64,000 nucleotides of DNA from the NCBI RefSeq assembly GCF_032341995.1, contig NZ_CP135438.1, positions 496,001-560,000 of the forward strand, written 5' to 3'. This stretch comes from Domibacillus sp. DTU_2020_1001157_1_SI_ALB_TIR_016. GTDB lineage: Bacteria > Bacillota > Bacilli > Bacillales > Domibacillaceae. Positions 48,517 through 58,989 of this stretch are shown here, piece after piece. The notes under the pieces are model-generated. The model saw only the letters and a program-made list of their open reading frames with translations. It was not told the DNA's origin and searched no databases. Every line of letters begins with the position of its first letter. Position 1 is the stretch's first letter. The position numbers and the translations under genes are program-made.

Positions 48517-50814
48517 ATGAAACAAAATGTAAACGCATTAATTGAGCAAATGACACTTGAAGAAAAAGCAGGTATGTGTTCAGGCCTTGATTTCTGGCAT
48601 TTAAAAGGTGTTGAGCGGCTTGGCATTCCATCTATTATGGTAACGGATGGACCCCATGGACTTCGCAAACAAGATACAAGCGCTGATCACTTAGGTCTTT
48701 TTGACAGTGTTCCTGCTACATGCTTTCCTTCTGCAGCTGGTCTTGCCAGCTCTTGGAATCGTTCTCTTATCGAAAAAGTCGGGGTTGCACTTGGTGAAGA
48801 ATGCCAGGCAGAAGACGTGAGCGTGCTGCTCGGTCCTGGCGCTAACATTAAGCGTTCACCTCTTTGCGGACGAAACTTTGAATACTTTTCTGAGGACCCC
48901 TATTTGTCTTCGGAAATGGCGGCAAATCATATTAAAGGTGTACAAAGCCAGGGAATCGGCACTTCTTTAAAACACTTCGCCGTCAATAACCAGGAAAACC
49001 GCCGCATGTCAGTCGATGCGATCGTTGATGAGCGGACATTGCGTGAAATTTACCTGGCCAGCTTTGAAGAAGCCGTTAAGCAAGCACAGCCATGGACTGT
49101 GATGTGTTCTTACAATAAAGTAAACGGCGAATATGCATCCGAAAACAAACGGCTTCTTACGGATATTTTAAAAGATGAATGGGGATTTGAAGGCTTTGTG
49201 GTGTCTGACTGGGGTGCCGTGAACGAACGAGCGGATGGACTGAAAGCGGGACTGGAACTCGAAATGCCATCCAGCCATGGTGCCGGCGAAAAGAAAATGA
49301 TCCAAGCGGTTCAAAATGGAACTCTGTCTGAAGACGTACTAAACCAGGCAGTTGAGCGTATTCTTAACATTATCTTTAAAGCGGTTGAGAACAAGAAAGA
49401 GAATACTTCTTACAATAAAGAAGCCCACCATCAGCTTGCCCGTGAAGCGGCGTGCGAAAGTATGGTGCTGCTGAAAAACGAAGGGGCTCTCCTACCGCTT
49501 GCAAAAGAAGCCAAGCTTGCTGTTATTGGGGAATTTGCTCAAAAAGCACGCTACCAGGGCGGCGGCAGCTCTCATATTAAGCCAACGAAACTAGAAAGCA
49601 TTTACGAGGAAATTCAAAAAGAAGCGGATGCTGTTTATGCCCGCGGCTATGATTTAATGAGTGATGATGTGGATGAAACACTTTTAGAAGAAGCAAAACG
49701 AGCGGCACAGAATGCAGAGACAGCAGTCCTGTTTGTCGGACTGCCGGATCGGTATGAATCTGAAGGATATGATCGTGAACATTTAAGTCTGCCGGCTAAT
49801 CATATTGCCCTTATCCAAGCGGTTGCCTCTGTTCAAAAAAACGTAGTTGTTGTACTGAGCAACGGTGCTCCAGTTGAAATGCCATGGCTTGATCAGGCAG
49901 CAGCCGTCCTGGAAGGATATCTTGGCGGCCAGGCGCTTGGCGGTGCGATTGCAGATCTTTTATTTGGCCGTGTGAGCCCAAGCGGCAAACTAGCTGAAAC
50001 ATTCCCACAAAAGCTCAGCCATAATCCATCTCACTTAAATTTTCCAGGTGAAGGTGACAAAGTGGAATACAAGGAAGGATTATTTGTCGGCTATCGTTAT
50101 TATGATACAAAGCAAATCGAGCCTCTCTTCCCGTTTGGCTTTGGATTAAGCTATACGACATTCGAGTATGCTAATTTGACTGTCGACAAAAAACACCTTA
50201 CAGACAAAGAAGTCGTAAACGTGGCCGTCACCGTCAAAAATACAGGCAGCGTTGCAGGCCAGGAAGTGGTGCAGCTGTATGTAAAAGATACAGAAAGCAC
50301 CGTTATCCGCCCGGAAAAAGAACTGAAAGGCTTTGAAAAAGTATACTTGCAGCCTGGTGAAGAAACAATCGTCACATTCTTACTCGGCAAACGCGCATTT
50401 GCTTACTACAACGTCGATTTAGAAGACTGGCATGTTGAAACGGGTGACTTTGAGATCTTAATTGGCAAGTCCTCTGCTGACATCGTTTTAAAAGATTCGG
50501 TACATGTTACTTCGACTGTCTCTTTAGTAAAACGCGTACATCGCAATACAACTGTTGGTGATTTATTAGGTCACCCAGCAATAGAACCTCTTGCGAAAGT
50601 ATTTGTAGAAAGGGCCACAGCCGGCGGACCATTTGCTCTATCAGAAGATAATCAGGATGACATGCTGGCGGCTATGCTTAAATTCCTGCCGCTGCGGGCC
50701 ATTCTTGCCTTTAATCCGAACACAGTCACTGAAGAAGAAATGTATGCTTTTATTGAAGAAGCGAATGCTGCTTTAGAAAAGGAACCTTTGGCGTTGAGCC
50801 ATAAGAGTATATAA
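48517..50814 (+). CDS. Glycoside hydrolase family 3 beta-glucosidase
   Basis: A 765-residue cytosolic GH3 enzyme (no signal peptide). N-terminal barrel with [24 protein letters not shown] and the nucleophile Asp in [10 protein letters not shown] near residue 230; then the alpha/beta sandwich with [10 protein letters not shown] and [14 protein letters not shown]; then a C-terminal fibronectin III-like domain ([20 protein letters not shown]). It releases glucose from beta-glucosides. GGAGG lies 9 bases before the ATG at 48517; the ATG at 48496 is upstream of that site. Confidence 0.93.
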   Translation: MKQNVNALIEQMTLEEKAGMCSGLDFWHLKGVERLGIPSIMVTDGPHGLRKQDTSADHLGLFDSVPATCFPSAAGLASSWNRSLIEKVGVALGEECQAEDVSVLLGPGANIKRSPLCGRNFEYFSEDPYLSSEMAANHIKGVQSQGIGTSLKHFAVNNQENRRMSVDAIVDERTLREIYLASFEEAVKQAQPWTVMCSYNKVNGEYASENKRLLTDILKDEWGFEGFVVSDWGAVNERADGLKAGLELEMPSSHGAGEKKMIQAVQNGTLSEDVLNQAVERILNIIFKAVENKKENTSYNKEAHHQLAREAACESMVLLKNEGALLPLAKEAKLAVIGEFAQKARYQGGGSSHIKPTKLESIYEEIQKEADAVYARGYDLMSDDVDETLLEEAKRAAQNAETAVLFVGLPDRYESEGYDREHLSLPANHIALIQAVASVQKNVVVVLSNGAPVEMPWLDQAAAVLEGYLGGQALGGAIADLLFGRVSPSGKLAETFPQKLSHNPSHLNFPGEGDKVEYKEGLFVGYRYYDTKQIEPLFPFGFGLSYTTFEYANLTVDKKHLTDKEVVNVAVTVKNTGSVAGQEVVQLYVKDTESTVIRPEKELKGFEKVYLQPGEETIVTFLLGKRAFAYYNVDLEDWHVETGDFEILIGKSSADIVLKDSVHVTSTVSLVKRVHRNTTVGDLLGHPAIEPLAKVFVERATAGGPFALSEDNQDDMLAAMLKFLPLRAILAFNPNTVTEEEMYAFIEEANAALEKEPLALSHKSI

Positions 50815-50821
50815 TTACGAC

Positions 50822-50853
50822 AAAAACAGCACGCAGTCTTGCGTGCTGTTTTT
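50822..50853. terminator. Bidirectional terminator
   Basis: AAAAACAGCACGCA-gtct-TGCGTGCTGTTTTT, perfect 14-bp stem between beta-glucosidase and asparaginase genes, which converge here. Confidence 0.92.
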
Positions 50854-50891
50854 GTATGAATTTTAAAAACCTTTTTTCAAACGATTAACTA

Positions 50892-52001
50892 TTAATACTT
50901 ATCAAAGTATTGTTGGATTTTCTTTGGATCATGTGTTTTTGTTAATGTAAGCATTAACAAAATACGGGCTTTTTGTGGGTTAAGAGAATCGGCAGAAACC
51001 AGGCCCTCAGTATCATCAGAAGCTTTGTGAGTGACAACTCCACTTCCTACACGTGTAGAGCGGACGACCGTGACTCCCGCTTTACTTGCATCTTTGGCTG
51101 CAGCCATCGCTGTATTAGACATTGATCCATTACCGGATCCTGCTACAATAATTCCTTTACTTCCTGCTTCAACAGCGGCATCAAATAAATATCGGCCCTC
51201 ATTTTGATGAGAGTACAAAATATCGACTTGTGGCAGTTTTTCAATCTTAGAGATATCAAAAGCTGTTTGTGTCGTATGTTTTTTTGTAATAGCGGAGCTG
51301 AAGTACGTACTTTCACCGGCAAATCCGCCTAAATATCCTTGTTCTACAGATTTAAACGTATCTAGTGCTGTCGTGTGGGTTTTGGTTATGTAACGGGCAG
51401 CGCCAATTCGATCATTGAATGCAACCATCACACCTTTTTTCTGTGCAGCCGGATTTGCCGCAAGTTTAACAGCGTTATATAGGTTCATTGGGCCGTCTGC
51501 ACTGATCGCAGTAGCCGGCCGCATCGCTCCGACAACTACCACTGGTTTTGTACTTTTCACCACAAGGTTAAGGAAATACGCCGTTTCTTCTAATGTATCC
51601 GTACCATGTGTAACCACAATTCCATCTACATCACCGGAAGCAAGCAGGGTATTAATTCGTTTGCCAAGCTTCAATAGGATTTCATTATTGATTTCTGAAC
51701 TTCCTACATTCGCCACTTGTTCCCCACTGACATCTGCCAGCTTTTTCATTTCTGGCACTGCTTTAATTAATGTTTCAACGCCAAGCTCTCCCGCATTATA
51801 ATCCGTAGTATCCGTATTGCTGGCAGAAGATCCAGCGATCGTGCCGCCGGTAGCTAAAATCTTCACATTAGGCAAGTCCGTCTCTGTACTTTGTATGGCT
51901 GTTTTCGTAACAGAAGACGCCTGAGCGGAAGTCATCATTGAACCCGGCATTAACAAAAATGTAGTCGCTGCTGCTACTTTTAATGTTCTTTTCAATTTCA
52001 T
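50892..52001 (-). CDS. ansB: Secreted type II L-asparaginase
   Basis: A 369-residue asparaginase with a Sec signal peptide (KRTLKVAAATTFLLMPGSMM, AQA cleavage near residue 28) and no lipobox. Catalytic motifs: ILATGGTIAGSS (Thr nucleophile) and VVTHGTDTLEETAYFL (Thr-Asp pair), plus GAMRPATAISADGP. It hydrolyses asparagine outside the membrane. The next gene upstream on the same strand is the fructosamine deglycase, though a terminator separates them. This neighbourhood recalls Salmonella, where a periplasmic asparaginase (FraE) acts on fructose-asparagine. Confidence 0.94.
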   Translation of the reverse strand: MKLKRTLKVAAATTFLLMPGSMMTSAQASSVTKTAIQSTETDLPNVKILATGGTIAGSSASNTDTTDYNAGELGVETLIKAVPEMKKLADVSGEQVANVGSSEINNEILLKLGKRINTLLASGDVDGIVVTHGTDTLEETAYFLNLVVKSTKPVVVVGAMRPATAISADGPMNLYNAVKLAANPAAQKKGVMVAFNDRIGAARYITKTHTTALDTFKSVEQGYLGGFAGESTYFSSAITKKHTTQTAFDISKIEKLPQVDILYSHQNEGRYLFDAAVEAGSKGIIVAGSGNGSMSNTAMAAAKDASKAGVTVVRSTRVGSGVVTHKASDDTEGLVSADSLNPQKARILLMLTLTKTHDPKKIQQYFDKY

Positions 52002-52099
52002 ATTTTACTCTCTCCTTGTTCTCTTCAATTACCATCTTGCATAACACGGTCCTTACAAACAACTGCCTCACTTCTTACGGCTTTTTCTACTTTTTTATA

Positions 52100-52148
52100 A
52101 AAGAAACCCCAAAAAGGGAATTAAATGATCCCTCCTGGGGTTTTCTTC
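52100..52148 (-). terminator. Terminator after frlB
   Basis: GAAAACCCC and GGGGTTTC arms with an inner AGGGA/TCCCT pair, followed by TTTT on the minus strand. Confidence 0.75.
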
Positions 52149-52167
52149 TTTTCACTTTACGTTTTTA

Positions 52168-53172
52168 TTAGTAAGGAACTTTAAACATATAGCGTCTAAC
52201 TTCAAGAGGATGATTACGGGCTTCAGCCAATTCAACAGCGTACACACGTAAAACGAAATTAAGCACTAATGGCACCATATATTTTTTTACCTCTTCATCA
52301 AAGCCCGTTAAATCAAAGTCTTTTGCATCAAGAATCAGCAGTTTTTCACCGTGCTCTTGAAGGAATTTCAATGCTCGCTCTTCCATTGGACGAGTTTCAT
52401 CAAGTCCCATTAACAAAATAAACGGGCATTTTTTATCTAAAATTTCAAATGGGCCATGGAAAAATTCTCCTGCATGGATTGCATGAGAATTGATCCACTG
52501 CATTTCCATCAAGATACAAATCGCGAATGAGTAAGCAATTCCATAATTCGAGCCGCTCGCCATAGTATAAATCGTTGTTTCGTCTTTGTACTCCTGAGCA
52601 TATGCTTTTGCTTTTTCTGTGTATTGGGCTTTTACCTTGCGAAGCACTTCATCCATATTTTCCAGGCTGCTTACGATTTTTTCATACTGCTTGTTGCCTT
52701 CTTTTACGTACAGCAGACCTGCTGTAAGGCGGTAAAGGACAGCATAGTTCATAAATTCTGGATGAGGATCAAGTTCTCCTGGAGGTGCCCAGCTGTAATT
52801 CACGATAAAGTCGGATTCATCTGCCAGCGGTGCTGTTTCAACGTACATGAGAGAAACAACCAATGCTCCTTTGCTTTTTGCAAATTTTGCTGCTTCTGTT
52901 GTTTCTGGCGTTTTTCCTTTGTGTGAGCAAAGAATAACCAAAGAGTTTTCACCAAGTGTTCTAGGATTGCGGTAAATAAATTCATTTGAGTTATACACTT
53001 CAGCTGTGACATTGCTTGATTCCCGGTCAAGGAAATACTTGCTCGGATACATTAAAGCCGAGGATCCACCGCATGCTACATAAAATACGTGATCAATGGT
53101 TCTGCCTTTGAATGCTTCCAAAATCTCTTCGATTTGCGATTGAGCAGTTGAACAAACACTTGTGACTGTCAT
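52168..53172 (-). CDS. frlB: Fructosamine-6-phosphate deglycase (SIS domains)
   Basis: A 334-residue sugar isomerase (SIS) protein. It starts MTVTSVCSTAQSQIEEILEA after CAGGAGGGTTTAACC; the longer reading to 53244 is not supported. SIS motifs: VFYVACGGSSALMYPSKYFL, SLVILCSHKGKTPETTEAAK and YTMASGSNYGIAYSFAICIL. It ends with the NHPLEVRRYMFKVPY tail common in FrlB-like deglycases. It splits fructosamine 6-phosphates to glucose 6-phosphate and an amino acid. The kinase frlD and regulator frlR in the same cluster support this. Confidence 0.9.
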   Translation of the reverse strand: MTVTSVCSTAQSQIEEILEAFKGRTIDHVFYVACGGSSALMYPSKYFLDRESSNVTAEVYNSNEFIYRNPRTLGENSLVILCSHKGKTPETTEAAKFAKSKGALVVSLMYVETAPLADESDFIVNYSWAPPGELDPHPEFMNYAVLYRLTAGLLYVKEGNKQYEKIVSSLENMDEVLRKVKAQYTEKAKAYAQEYKDETTIYTMASGSNYGIAYSFAICILMEMQWINSHAIHAGEFFHGPFEILDKKCPFILLMGLDETRPMEERALKFLQEHGEKLLILDAKDFDLTGFDEEVKKYMVPLVLNFVLRVYAVELAEARNHPLEVRRYMFKVPY

Positions 53173-53200
53173 GGTTAAACCCTCCTGAAATTGTAATGTT

Positions 53201-53224
53201 TTGTTATATATAAATATATAACAA
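53201..53224. promoter_or_regulatory. FrlR-type operator before frlB
   Basis: Perfect palindrome: TTGTTATATA, 4 bases, TATATAACAA, 29 bases before the frlB start. A related TGTTATAT/ATATAACA pair lies before the transporter genes at 56595-56626. Confidence 0.65.
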
Positions 53225-53435
53225 GTTAAGGTAACCGTCAACACTTGTTATATATTTTTATAAACTTTATTATGATAAGTTTCTGTAAAAAAAAGAACCA
53301 GTCATACATTCCAAACAGTAGCTGCTGATTTGGCCTTTTTCAAAAGAAACAGCTATGAAGATCCAGACAAAGGTAGTTTAGCACCACCTTTGTTTGGAGC
53401 GTGTTTTAAAGATCCATATATACTAGTAATGGATT

Positions 53436-54077
53436 TTAAACAAGCTTCTTTTCCATTTTTCTTGATAACAGTGATAAAGGATAACAAATGATGAAATAAA
53501 CAACTAATAACAGTGAATATACTTGAAACGCAATGGCGCCTCCTTCTAATATTTCCACTCGTTCAATCAAAATTTGTGCTGATTTTAATAAGTCCATGTT
53601 GCCAATTAAAACGGATAAAGAAGTTGTTTGAACCAAGTTAGAAATCAACCCTATAATAGATGGAATCATCCGGCGGAATGCCTGAGGGAAAATTACATAA
53701 CGCATCGTTTGCAGACTGCTCATGCCAAGCGCCAAACTCGCTTCCACCTGTGTAGGAGGAATCGATTGAATCGCACCACGGACCGTAACAGAGATATTTG
53801 CGCTGCTCCATAAGCTAAGGCCAATCATGGCAGAAATGTAGCTGTTTACTTCAATTCCTGCTTCCGGCAGGATGAAAAAAACGAGAAAAAGTGTAATAAC
53901 AATCGGCAGGCCGCGAAACAACTCAGCATATCCTTTTGCTATACTTCGTGCGAGTACGTGTTTAGAGTTTTGCATCACCCCGATGATGGCACCGATCACG
54001 AGTGAAATGACAATACAGCTTGCACTAAGAAGCAGTGTTCTCACTAAACCGTCTAATAAAATTTGATAACCTGCCAC
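53436..54077 (-). CDS. Polar amino-acid type ABC transporter permease 2
   Basis: A 213-residue HisM/GlnP-type permease starting at GTG 54077 (AAGGA upstream). It has five membrane helices and the ABC-binding EAA loop: ALGMSSLQTMRYVIFPQAFR. It overlaps the preceding permease by 53 bases, so the two are co-translated and should form the heterodimeric channel for Amadori compounds. Confidence 0.88.
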   Translation of the reverse strand: MAGYQILLDGLVRTLLLSASCIVISLVIGAIIGVMQNSKHVLARSIAKGYAELFRGLPIVITLFLVFFILPEAGIEVNSYISAMIGLSLWSSANISVTVRGAIQSIPPTQVEASLALGMSSLQTMRYVIFPQAFRRMIPSIIGLISNLVQTTSLSVLIGNMDLLKSAQILIERVEILEGGAIAFQVYSLLLVVYFIICYPLSLLSRKMEKKLV

Positions 54078-54756
54078 GGCTGCTCATCCTTTCTTTTGGT
54101 GTTTTATTAAAGTTTAATTTGCGTTCAATCTGGCTGAACAGGAATGAAGCGCCCCAGATAACAGCAAGATAAATAACGGCGACTGAAATTAAGATCTCGT
54201 ATGTTTTAAAATCATAAGCCATACGGTCCATTGCCACGAATGTCATTTCAGCGGCCCCAATACTTGTCATATAAGCCGAGTTTTTAATAAGAGAAATGGC
54301 TGTGTTTGAAAAAGAGGGAAAGCTAATTCGGAATCCTAATGGAATGATAATGTAACGGACGATTTGTCCAATGCTCAATCCGAGAGATTGACCAGATTCA
54401 ATAAGCGATTTAGAAACCGCATCTGTACCGCTGCGGAAGTTTTCAACTGCATAGGCACCGCCCCAAATAGATAACGTTAAAATACCAACAGTAACAGCGG
54501 GTAAAGTAATGCCAATGGTCGGAAGGCCAAAGTACAAAAAGAAAACATGTACTAAAAGAGGAGTGTTCCGTGTTACTTCAACAAATATTGTCACAAGCTG
54601 CGATAAAATGGGTATATTTAACGTCCTAATAATAGCGCCTGTAATTCCAATTAGCAGTGCAAACAAAATGGCCATTCCGCTGATCCAGAGTGTTAATTTT
54701 AAACCTGTCAGCAGAAGTGGAAATATGTCCGCCATATAAGCAAAATCAAGTCCCAT
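54025..54756 (-). CDS. Polar amino-acid type ABC transporter permease 1
   Basis: A 243-residue HisM/GlnP-type permease. EAA loop: SLGLSIGQIVRYIIIPLGFR; VTRNTPLLVHVFFLYFGLP is the conserved N-terminal stretch of this family. AAGGAGGAAAAAC precedes ATG 54756. B. subtilis frl uses a sugar-type (MsmEFG-like) transporter, whereas here the transporter is of the amino-acid type. Confidence 0.88.
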   Translation of the reverse strand: MGLDFAYMADIFPLLLTGLKLTLWISGMAILFALLIGITGAIIRTLNIPILSQLVTIFVEVTRNTPLLVHVFFLYFGLPTIGITLPAVTVGILTLSIWGGAYAVENFRSGTDAVSKSLIESGQSLGLSIGQIVRYIIIPLGFRISFPSFSNTAISLIKNSAYMTSIGAAEMTFVAMDRMAYDFKTYEILISVAVIYLAVIWGASFLFSQIERKLNFNKTPKERMSSRGRLSNFIRRFSENTAS

Positions 54757-54780
54757 TGTTTTTCCTCCTTTCATCGTTTA

Positions 54781-55524
54781 TTACATGGCATTTTTCAAAA
54801 ATTGCTTCGTGCGTTCTTCTTTCGGATTGCCGAAAAGCTCTTCCGGAGGACCTTCTTCTACTACAACTCCTCCATCCATAAAAATCACACGATCGCTTAC
54901 TTCTTTTGCAAATCCCATTTCATGCGTCACAATCATCATGGTCGTTCCGCTTGACGCTAAATCTTTCATAACCTCTAAAACGTCTCTTACTCTCTCTGGG
55001 TCAAGAGCCGATGTAACTTCATCAAATAAAATCACTTCTGGATTCATCACGAGAGACCTTGCAATTGCAATCCGCTGCTGCTGTCCGCCTGATAATTGAT
55101 TTGGATAGCTGTCTGCTTTATCCAGCATTCCTACTTGTTCTAATAAAGCCGTCGCCTGCGGAAGCACTTCGTTTTTAGACCGTTTTTGCACTTTCATTGG
55201 GGCAAGCAGCAAATTTTCCATTACCGTCATATGAGGGAATAAATTGTAGCTTTGAAATACCATGCCGATTTTTTGCCGCACTTTTTGCAGGGAAGCAGGT
55301 GTATAGTCAATTTTTTGGTCGCTGTCTAAATAAACTTCACCTTCATTAATGCTTTCGAGACCGTTAATACAGCGAAGTAAAGTGCTTTTTCCAGATCCGC
55401 TCGGCCCGATTACAACAATGACTTCTTTTGGAAAAACGTCAAAGTTAACACCTTTGAGGATCGATAGATCCCCAAAGTGTTTATGCAAATTTCGAATGCT
55501 CAATTTTGGCTGTATTTTTTCCAT
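54781..55524 (-). CDS. Polar amino-acid type ABC transporter ATPase
   Basis: A 247-residue GlnQ/HisP-type ATPase: Walker [20 protein letters not shown]-loop [15 protein letters not shown], signature [17 protein letters not shown], Walker [14 protein letters not shown], and the switch His in IVTHEMGFA. It starts at ATG 55524 after GGAGGAGACAC. It energises the two permeases that follow. Note DEVTSALD with Val where Pro is usual (DEPTSALD), a common variant in this subfamily. Confidence 0.93.
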   Translation of the reverse strand: MEKIQPKLSIRNLHKHFGDLSILKGVNFDVFPKEVIVVIGPSGSGKSTLLRCINGLESINEGEVYLDSDQKIDYTPASLQKVRQKIGMVFQSYNLFPHMTVMENLLLAPMKVQKRSKNEVLPQATALLEQVGMLDKADSYPNQLSGGQQQRIAIARSLVMNPEVILFDEVTSALDPERVRDVLEVMKDLASSGTTMMIVTHEMGFAKEVSDRVIFMDGGVVVEEGPPEELFGNPKEERTKQFLKNAM

Positions 55525-55546
55525 TGTGTCTCCTCCATTTCTTTGT

Positions 55547-56416
55547 TTACGGGCGCGGTACCATTTCCAGCGGATCCAGGTCACCTGTTGGCTCCATATA
55601 CTTTTCAATAACAGATTTAAAATAATCTTCTTTTCTCATTTCTTCCAATGCATCATTTAAGAAATCCAGCATCTTCGGCTCATTTTTGCGTACACCAATC
55701 GCCATTGGCGAATCCACTGCCACTTGTTCCCCTACCATCGTATAATCATCTGAATTTTTAATTAGTTCCGACATCAGTACTACATCGTGAAGGACCGCAT
55801 CTGCCCGTCCATCTTTAAATGCACGGAATGCATCCGCAATACTTTCAATTTTAATTTGCTTTGCTGTTGGTACTTCGGCGTCTAAATAAAGAGAAGCGGT
55901 AGACCCTTTAATCACAATAACCTTTTTGCCTGCTAAATCTGCCGGGCCCTTAATGTCACTTCCTTTTGGCACTACTGTAATAGCGCCTCCTTCAAAAAAT
56001 GGAGTAGTAAAATCAATTTCCTTTTTTCGTTCTTCTGTTGTCCCCAGCGTAGCAGCAATGAAGTCGATCTTTTTAGAGGTTAAAAATGGAATACGATTTG
56101 TTGCGTTAACGGCCACAAATTCAACTGCATCCTGCGAACCAAATGCGTACTCAGCCATTTTTCTTACTACATCAATTTCATAACCAGCATTCTTTCCTGT
56201 TTCATCTAAGTAACCAAGTGGTGGATAATCAACTTTGACACCAACGACGAATTTGCCTCTTTCTTTTATTTCTTCAGGCAGGGCTGGAAGGTTTGTATTA
56301 ATCTTTTTTTCATTTTCTGCTTCTCCAGCTGTTGTACTTGAATTGCTACATCCTGCAAGAGCCGAGAAAACAAGTACCAAAATAACAGCCAACATGATCG
56401 AAAAACGACGTTTCAT
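55547..56416 (-). CDS. ABC transporter substrate-binding lipoprotein (family 3)
   Basis: A 289-residue extracellular solute-binding protein with a lipoprotein signal ([20 protein letters not shown], Cys near 23). The mature part has [36 protein letters not shown] and the family 3 stretch [20 protein letters not shown]. It should bind the Amadori product or its amino-acid part outside the cell and feed it to the permeases. First gene of the transporter set, after the operator at 56595-56626. Confidence 0.92.
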   Translation of the reverse strand: MKRRFSIMLAVILVLVFSALAGCSNSSTTAGEAENEKKINTNLPALPEEIKERGKFVVGVKVDYPPLGYLDETGKNAGYEIDVVRKMAEYAFGSQDAVEFVAVNATNRIPFLTSKKIDFIAATLGTTEERKKEIDFTTPFFEGGAITVVPKGSDIKGPADLAGKKVIVIKGSTASLYLDAEVPTAKQIKIESIADAFRAFKDGRADAVLHDVVLMSELIKNSDDYTMVGEQVAVDSPMAIGVRKNEPKMLDFLNDALEEMRKEDYFKSVIEKYMEPTGDLDPLEMVPRP

Positions 56417-56594
56417 CCTCTTCTCCTCACTTTTCCATAGATTTTTAAAATCAATGTTAGAAACTGAATTGCATTTTTTATGAAGAAAGGTAAAGCGGTA
56501 TTCAATCGGCTTAAGAACTAAAAGTAATTCTTAAAAAGTACACATAAATATTGCTAGGCCTATTTCTCTTAAAATGATGCATCACCCTTTTATT

Positions 56595-56626
56595 TGTTAT
56601 ATATATTTATATATTATTATATAACA
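56595..56626. promoter_or_regulatory. FrlR-type operator before the transporter genes
   Basis: TGTTATAT and ATATAACA arms with 16 AT-only bases between, similar to the site before frlB. Confidence 0.45.
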
Positions 56627-56664
56627 TGTAAGTCCCGACTTCACCATTCTTATGAGAGATAATC

Positions 56665-57540
56665 TTACATAAGAATCTTTGGTACAACTGTTTCTGTGTA
56701 AGATACTTGAGAAATGAAATCCTCCTCAATTCCATATCCAAATGCCCCATGGCATCGGCATGTTTTAGCTGCTGCTTTTGCCGCTTCATAAAGAGCTGTT
56801 ATAAGGTTGTGATGATCATAATAGACGGAAAGGAATGTTCCAATAAATGAGTCTCCAGCCCCCATCGTATCAATGACTGTTGTTTGCAAAGGCTGGTGTT
56901 CAACCCTTCTTCCTTCTTCGGAGAACACAGCAGGTTTTTCTCCTCTTGTCACACCTACTACTTTCACGCCCAGCTGATGAACTTCTTCTATTAATACATC
57001 AATGTCTTCAAGCGGCAGATCGCTTCCCGAGAAAAAAGCGAATTCTATATAAGGACAAATTTGCTTTAAATACTCTTCATTCCATCGATTAGATGTAGAA
57101 AAATCAAAAGAGATTGACTTATGAGCCAGTCGGGATAGTTCATGCTCTGTCTCGCTGTTGACACTCATATGAACCAAATCGAACTGATTAATGTAGTCAA
57201 TATCCTGTTCCGTTAAAGAAAGCTTCACTAATGATTGAACGCGTGTGCCTTTGTTTGTTCCTATGAAAATCCGGTCTCCGTCTTCCGTAATGGATACCGT
57301 TGCTTTCCCGCTTTCTCCATACACTGTACGGCTGCGATATAACTCAATGTTTTCTGACGCAAGACAATTTGTAATATGCTCAGCAGCTTCATCATTTCCT
57401 ATAATACCTAAATAAGCACTTGAAGCCGCTCCTATTCTTTTAGCAGCTACTGCTACATTGACTGCATTTCCCCCAGGATATAACACATTTTGATTTTGGT
57501 AATAATCCACCACATTATCACCAATAGCGATCAGCTTCAT
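56665..57540 (-). CDS. frlD: Fructosamine kinase (PfkB family)
   Basis: A 291-residue ribokinase/PfkB-type kinase. N-terminal GDNVVDYYQNQNVLYPGGNA with the GGNA substrate motif; C-terminal anion hole DTMGAGDSFIGTFLS with the catalytic Asp; CRCHGAFGYG near the end is typical of FrlD. It phosphorylates fructosamines at C6 to give the FrlB substrate. ATG 57540 is preceded by AAAGGGTGG. A cre-like site lies about 120 bases upstream. Confidence 0.9.
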   Translation of the reverse strand: MKLIAIGDNVVDYYQNQNVLYPGGNAVNVAVAAKRIGAASSAYLGIIGNDEAAEHITNCLASENIELYRSRTVYGESGKATVSITEDGDRIFIGTNKGTRVQSLVKLSLTEQDIDYINQFDLVHMSVNSETEHELSRLAHKSISFDFSTSNRWNEEYLKQICPYIEFAFFSGSDLPLEDIDVLIEEVHQLGVKVVGVTRGEKPAVFSEEGRRVEHQPLQTTVIDTMGAGDSFIGTFLSVYYDHHNLITALYEAAKAAAKTCRCHGAFGYGIEEDFISQVSYTETVVPKILM

Positions 57541-57657
57541 TTTAACCACCCTTTCTTTTTAAATGTTTGAAGCCTGCTAAAGCTTGTTTGTTTAAAAGGT
57601 GTTGTGCATTCGCAGTTTTCACGGTAAGATAAATCATCGATCCTTTCATTTAATCAA

Positions 57658-57671
57658 TTAAAGCGCTTTCT
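57658..57671 (-). promoter_or_regulatory. cre-like site before frlD
   Basis: Minus strand AGAAAGCGCTTTAA, close to the CcpA consensus, upstream of the kinase gene. Confidence 0.45.
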
Positions 57672-57835
57672 TACCTTTTGATATTCCTGTTCAATGGTTG
57701 TGGTACCATCCATACATATCATATAAAGTTATAATATATTATATATATACTATCTACGCGAGCCAAAGTCAATAATAAATTTAAAAATTCTAACTCTTCA
57801 GACTACTATCTTTTCTCCATGTTATGCTGGATAAA

Positions 57836-57868
57836 ATAAAAAAACAGAAGAACAAGTTGTCTTCTGTG
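57836..57868 (-). terminator. Terminator after frlR
   Basis: ACAGAAGA and TCTTCTGT pair and the minus strand continues with seven T's. Confidence 0.8.
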
Positions 57869-57922
57869 TTTCTCTAATATACTGTTTGCTGTTTAAAGCA
57901 AGAAACAGCTTTCGTCAGGCCC

Positions 57923-58657
57923 TTATATGTCATTGTCTACATCAATGTTAAAGACAACCCGGTTTGTCATATATAAAGATTGAGAAAAATGGATAGGCCG
58001 GCTTTGGCGGTCATACGTTAATTTCTCTATTGAAAAAAGCGGAAACCCTAAATCACATTGAAATAAATTTGCTTCGTACTCAGATGCTGAAACCACTTCT
58101 AACGTTTTTTGAGAACGTGAAAACTCAACACCATATTTTTCTTTTAGTATTTGATAAGTAGATGGTGCACCAATATACTTTTCAAGATCGGGAAAGTGGT
58201 TGAGCGGAAAAAAAGATGTTTCGATAATGAAGGGCAGTTTCTCTTCAACAAAAAGAAGGCGGTGAAGCTTTAACACAGGATCTCCCATAGCAATACGGAA
58301 TTTTTCGCTTAAATCTTCTGGTGCCTTTATAATTTGGCTTGATAAAATTTGCGAACTCGGCTGCTTTCCAGAAGCGGTTGTTAATTCAGAAAAGCCTCCC
58401 ACAGAAATGAGCTCGCGCTTTTCTTTTAATTCTTTTACAAAGGTTCCTTTGCCTTGCATACTATATAAAATGCCTTCTTGAACTAAGTCGGTAATCGCTC
58501 TTCGTGACGTAATGCGGCTTACTCCGTACGCTTTACAAATTTCAGATTCTGGAGGCAGCTTTTCTCCCGGCTTATATTTCCCCCTCAATATATCTTCTTT
58601 TAAAACCTGCTTTAACTGAAAATACAGTGGTTTTTCGCTTGTGTTATTTAATTTCAT
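57923..58657 (-). CDS. frlR: GntR/HutC-family regulator of the frl genes
   Basis: A 244-residue regulator. The winged helix (YKPGEKLPPESEICKAYGVS, then RITSRRAITDLVQEGILYSM) is followed by a UTRA ligand domain of the HutC branch (SFFPLNHFPDLEKYIGAP ...). GGAAAAGGAGGCATC precedes the ATG. It heads the frl block and probably represses it until a fructosamine phosphate appears. AT-rich dyads of the TATAT type lie before frlB and the transporter genes. Confidence 0.88.
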   Translation of the reverse strand: MKLNNTSEKPLYFQLKQVLKEDILRGKYKPGEKLPPESEICKAYGVSRITSRRAITDLVQEGILYSMQGKGTFVKELKEKRELISVGGFSELTTASGKQPSSQILSSQIIKAPEDLSEKFRIAMGDPVLKLHRLLFVEEKLPFIIETSFFPLNHFPDLEKYIGAPSTYQILKEKYGVEFSRSQKTLEVVSASEYEANLFQCDLGFPLFSIEKLTYDRQSRPIHFSQSLYMTNRVVFNIDVDNDI

Positions 58658-58946
58658 TTAGATGCCTCCTTTTCCTCACTTTTATATTTGTAATATTTAA
58701 TTATAATATACCATATATCATGTTTCACAAGAAATGAATAGCTTTTGTTGGTAATCCATTTTTATCATAGAATATGTCTGAACATATATTCCTATACAAA
58801 AGATAGAAAGCGATTACAAGATTAGGTTGTTTGTATTTGAACTATTTTAACATACCATGCCGGAAATAAAGACACAAAAGGATTTAGTTTTTCTAGAGAT
58901 GCAAAAAGAACCCTACTCACTGGGGGTAATTGTCATAAAAGATAAA

Positions 58947-58981
58947 AAAGCAGAAGACCTGAAAAAAAGCCTTCTGCTTTC
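58947..58981 (-). terminator. Terminator of the carbonic anhydrase gene
   Basis: AAAGCAGAAG and CTTCTGCTTT arms with T-runs on the minus strand. Confidence 0.8.
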
Positions 58982-58989
58982 TACGATAT

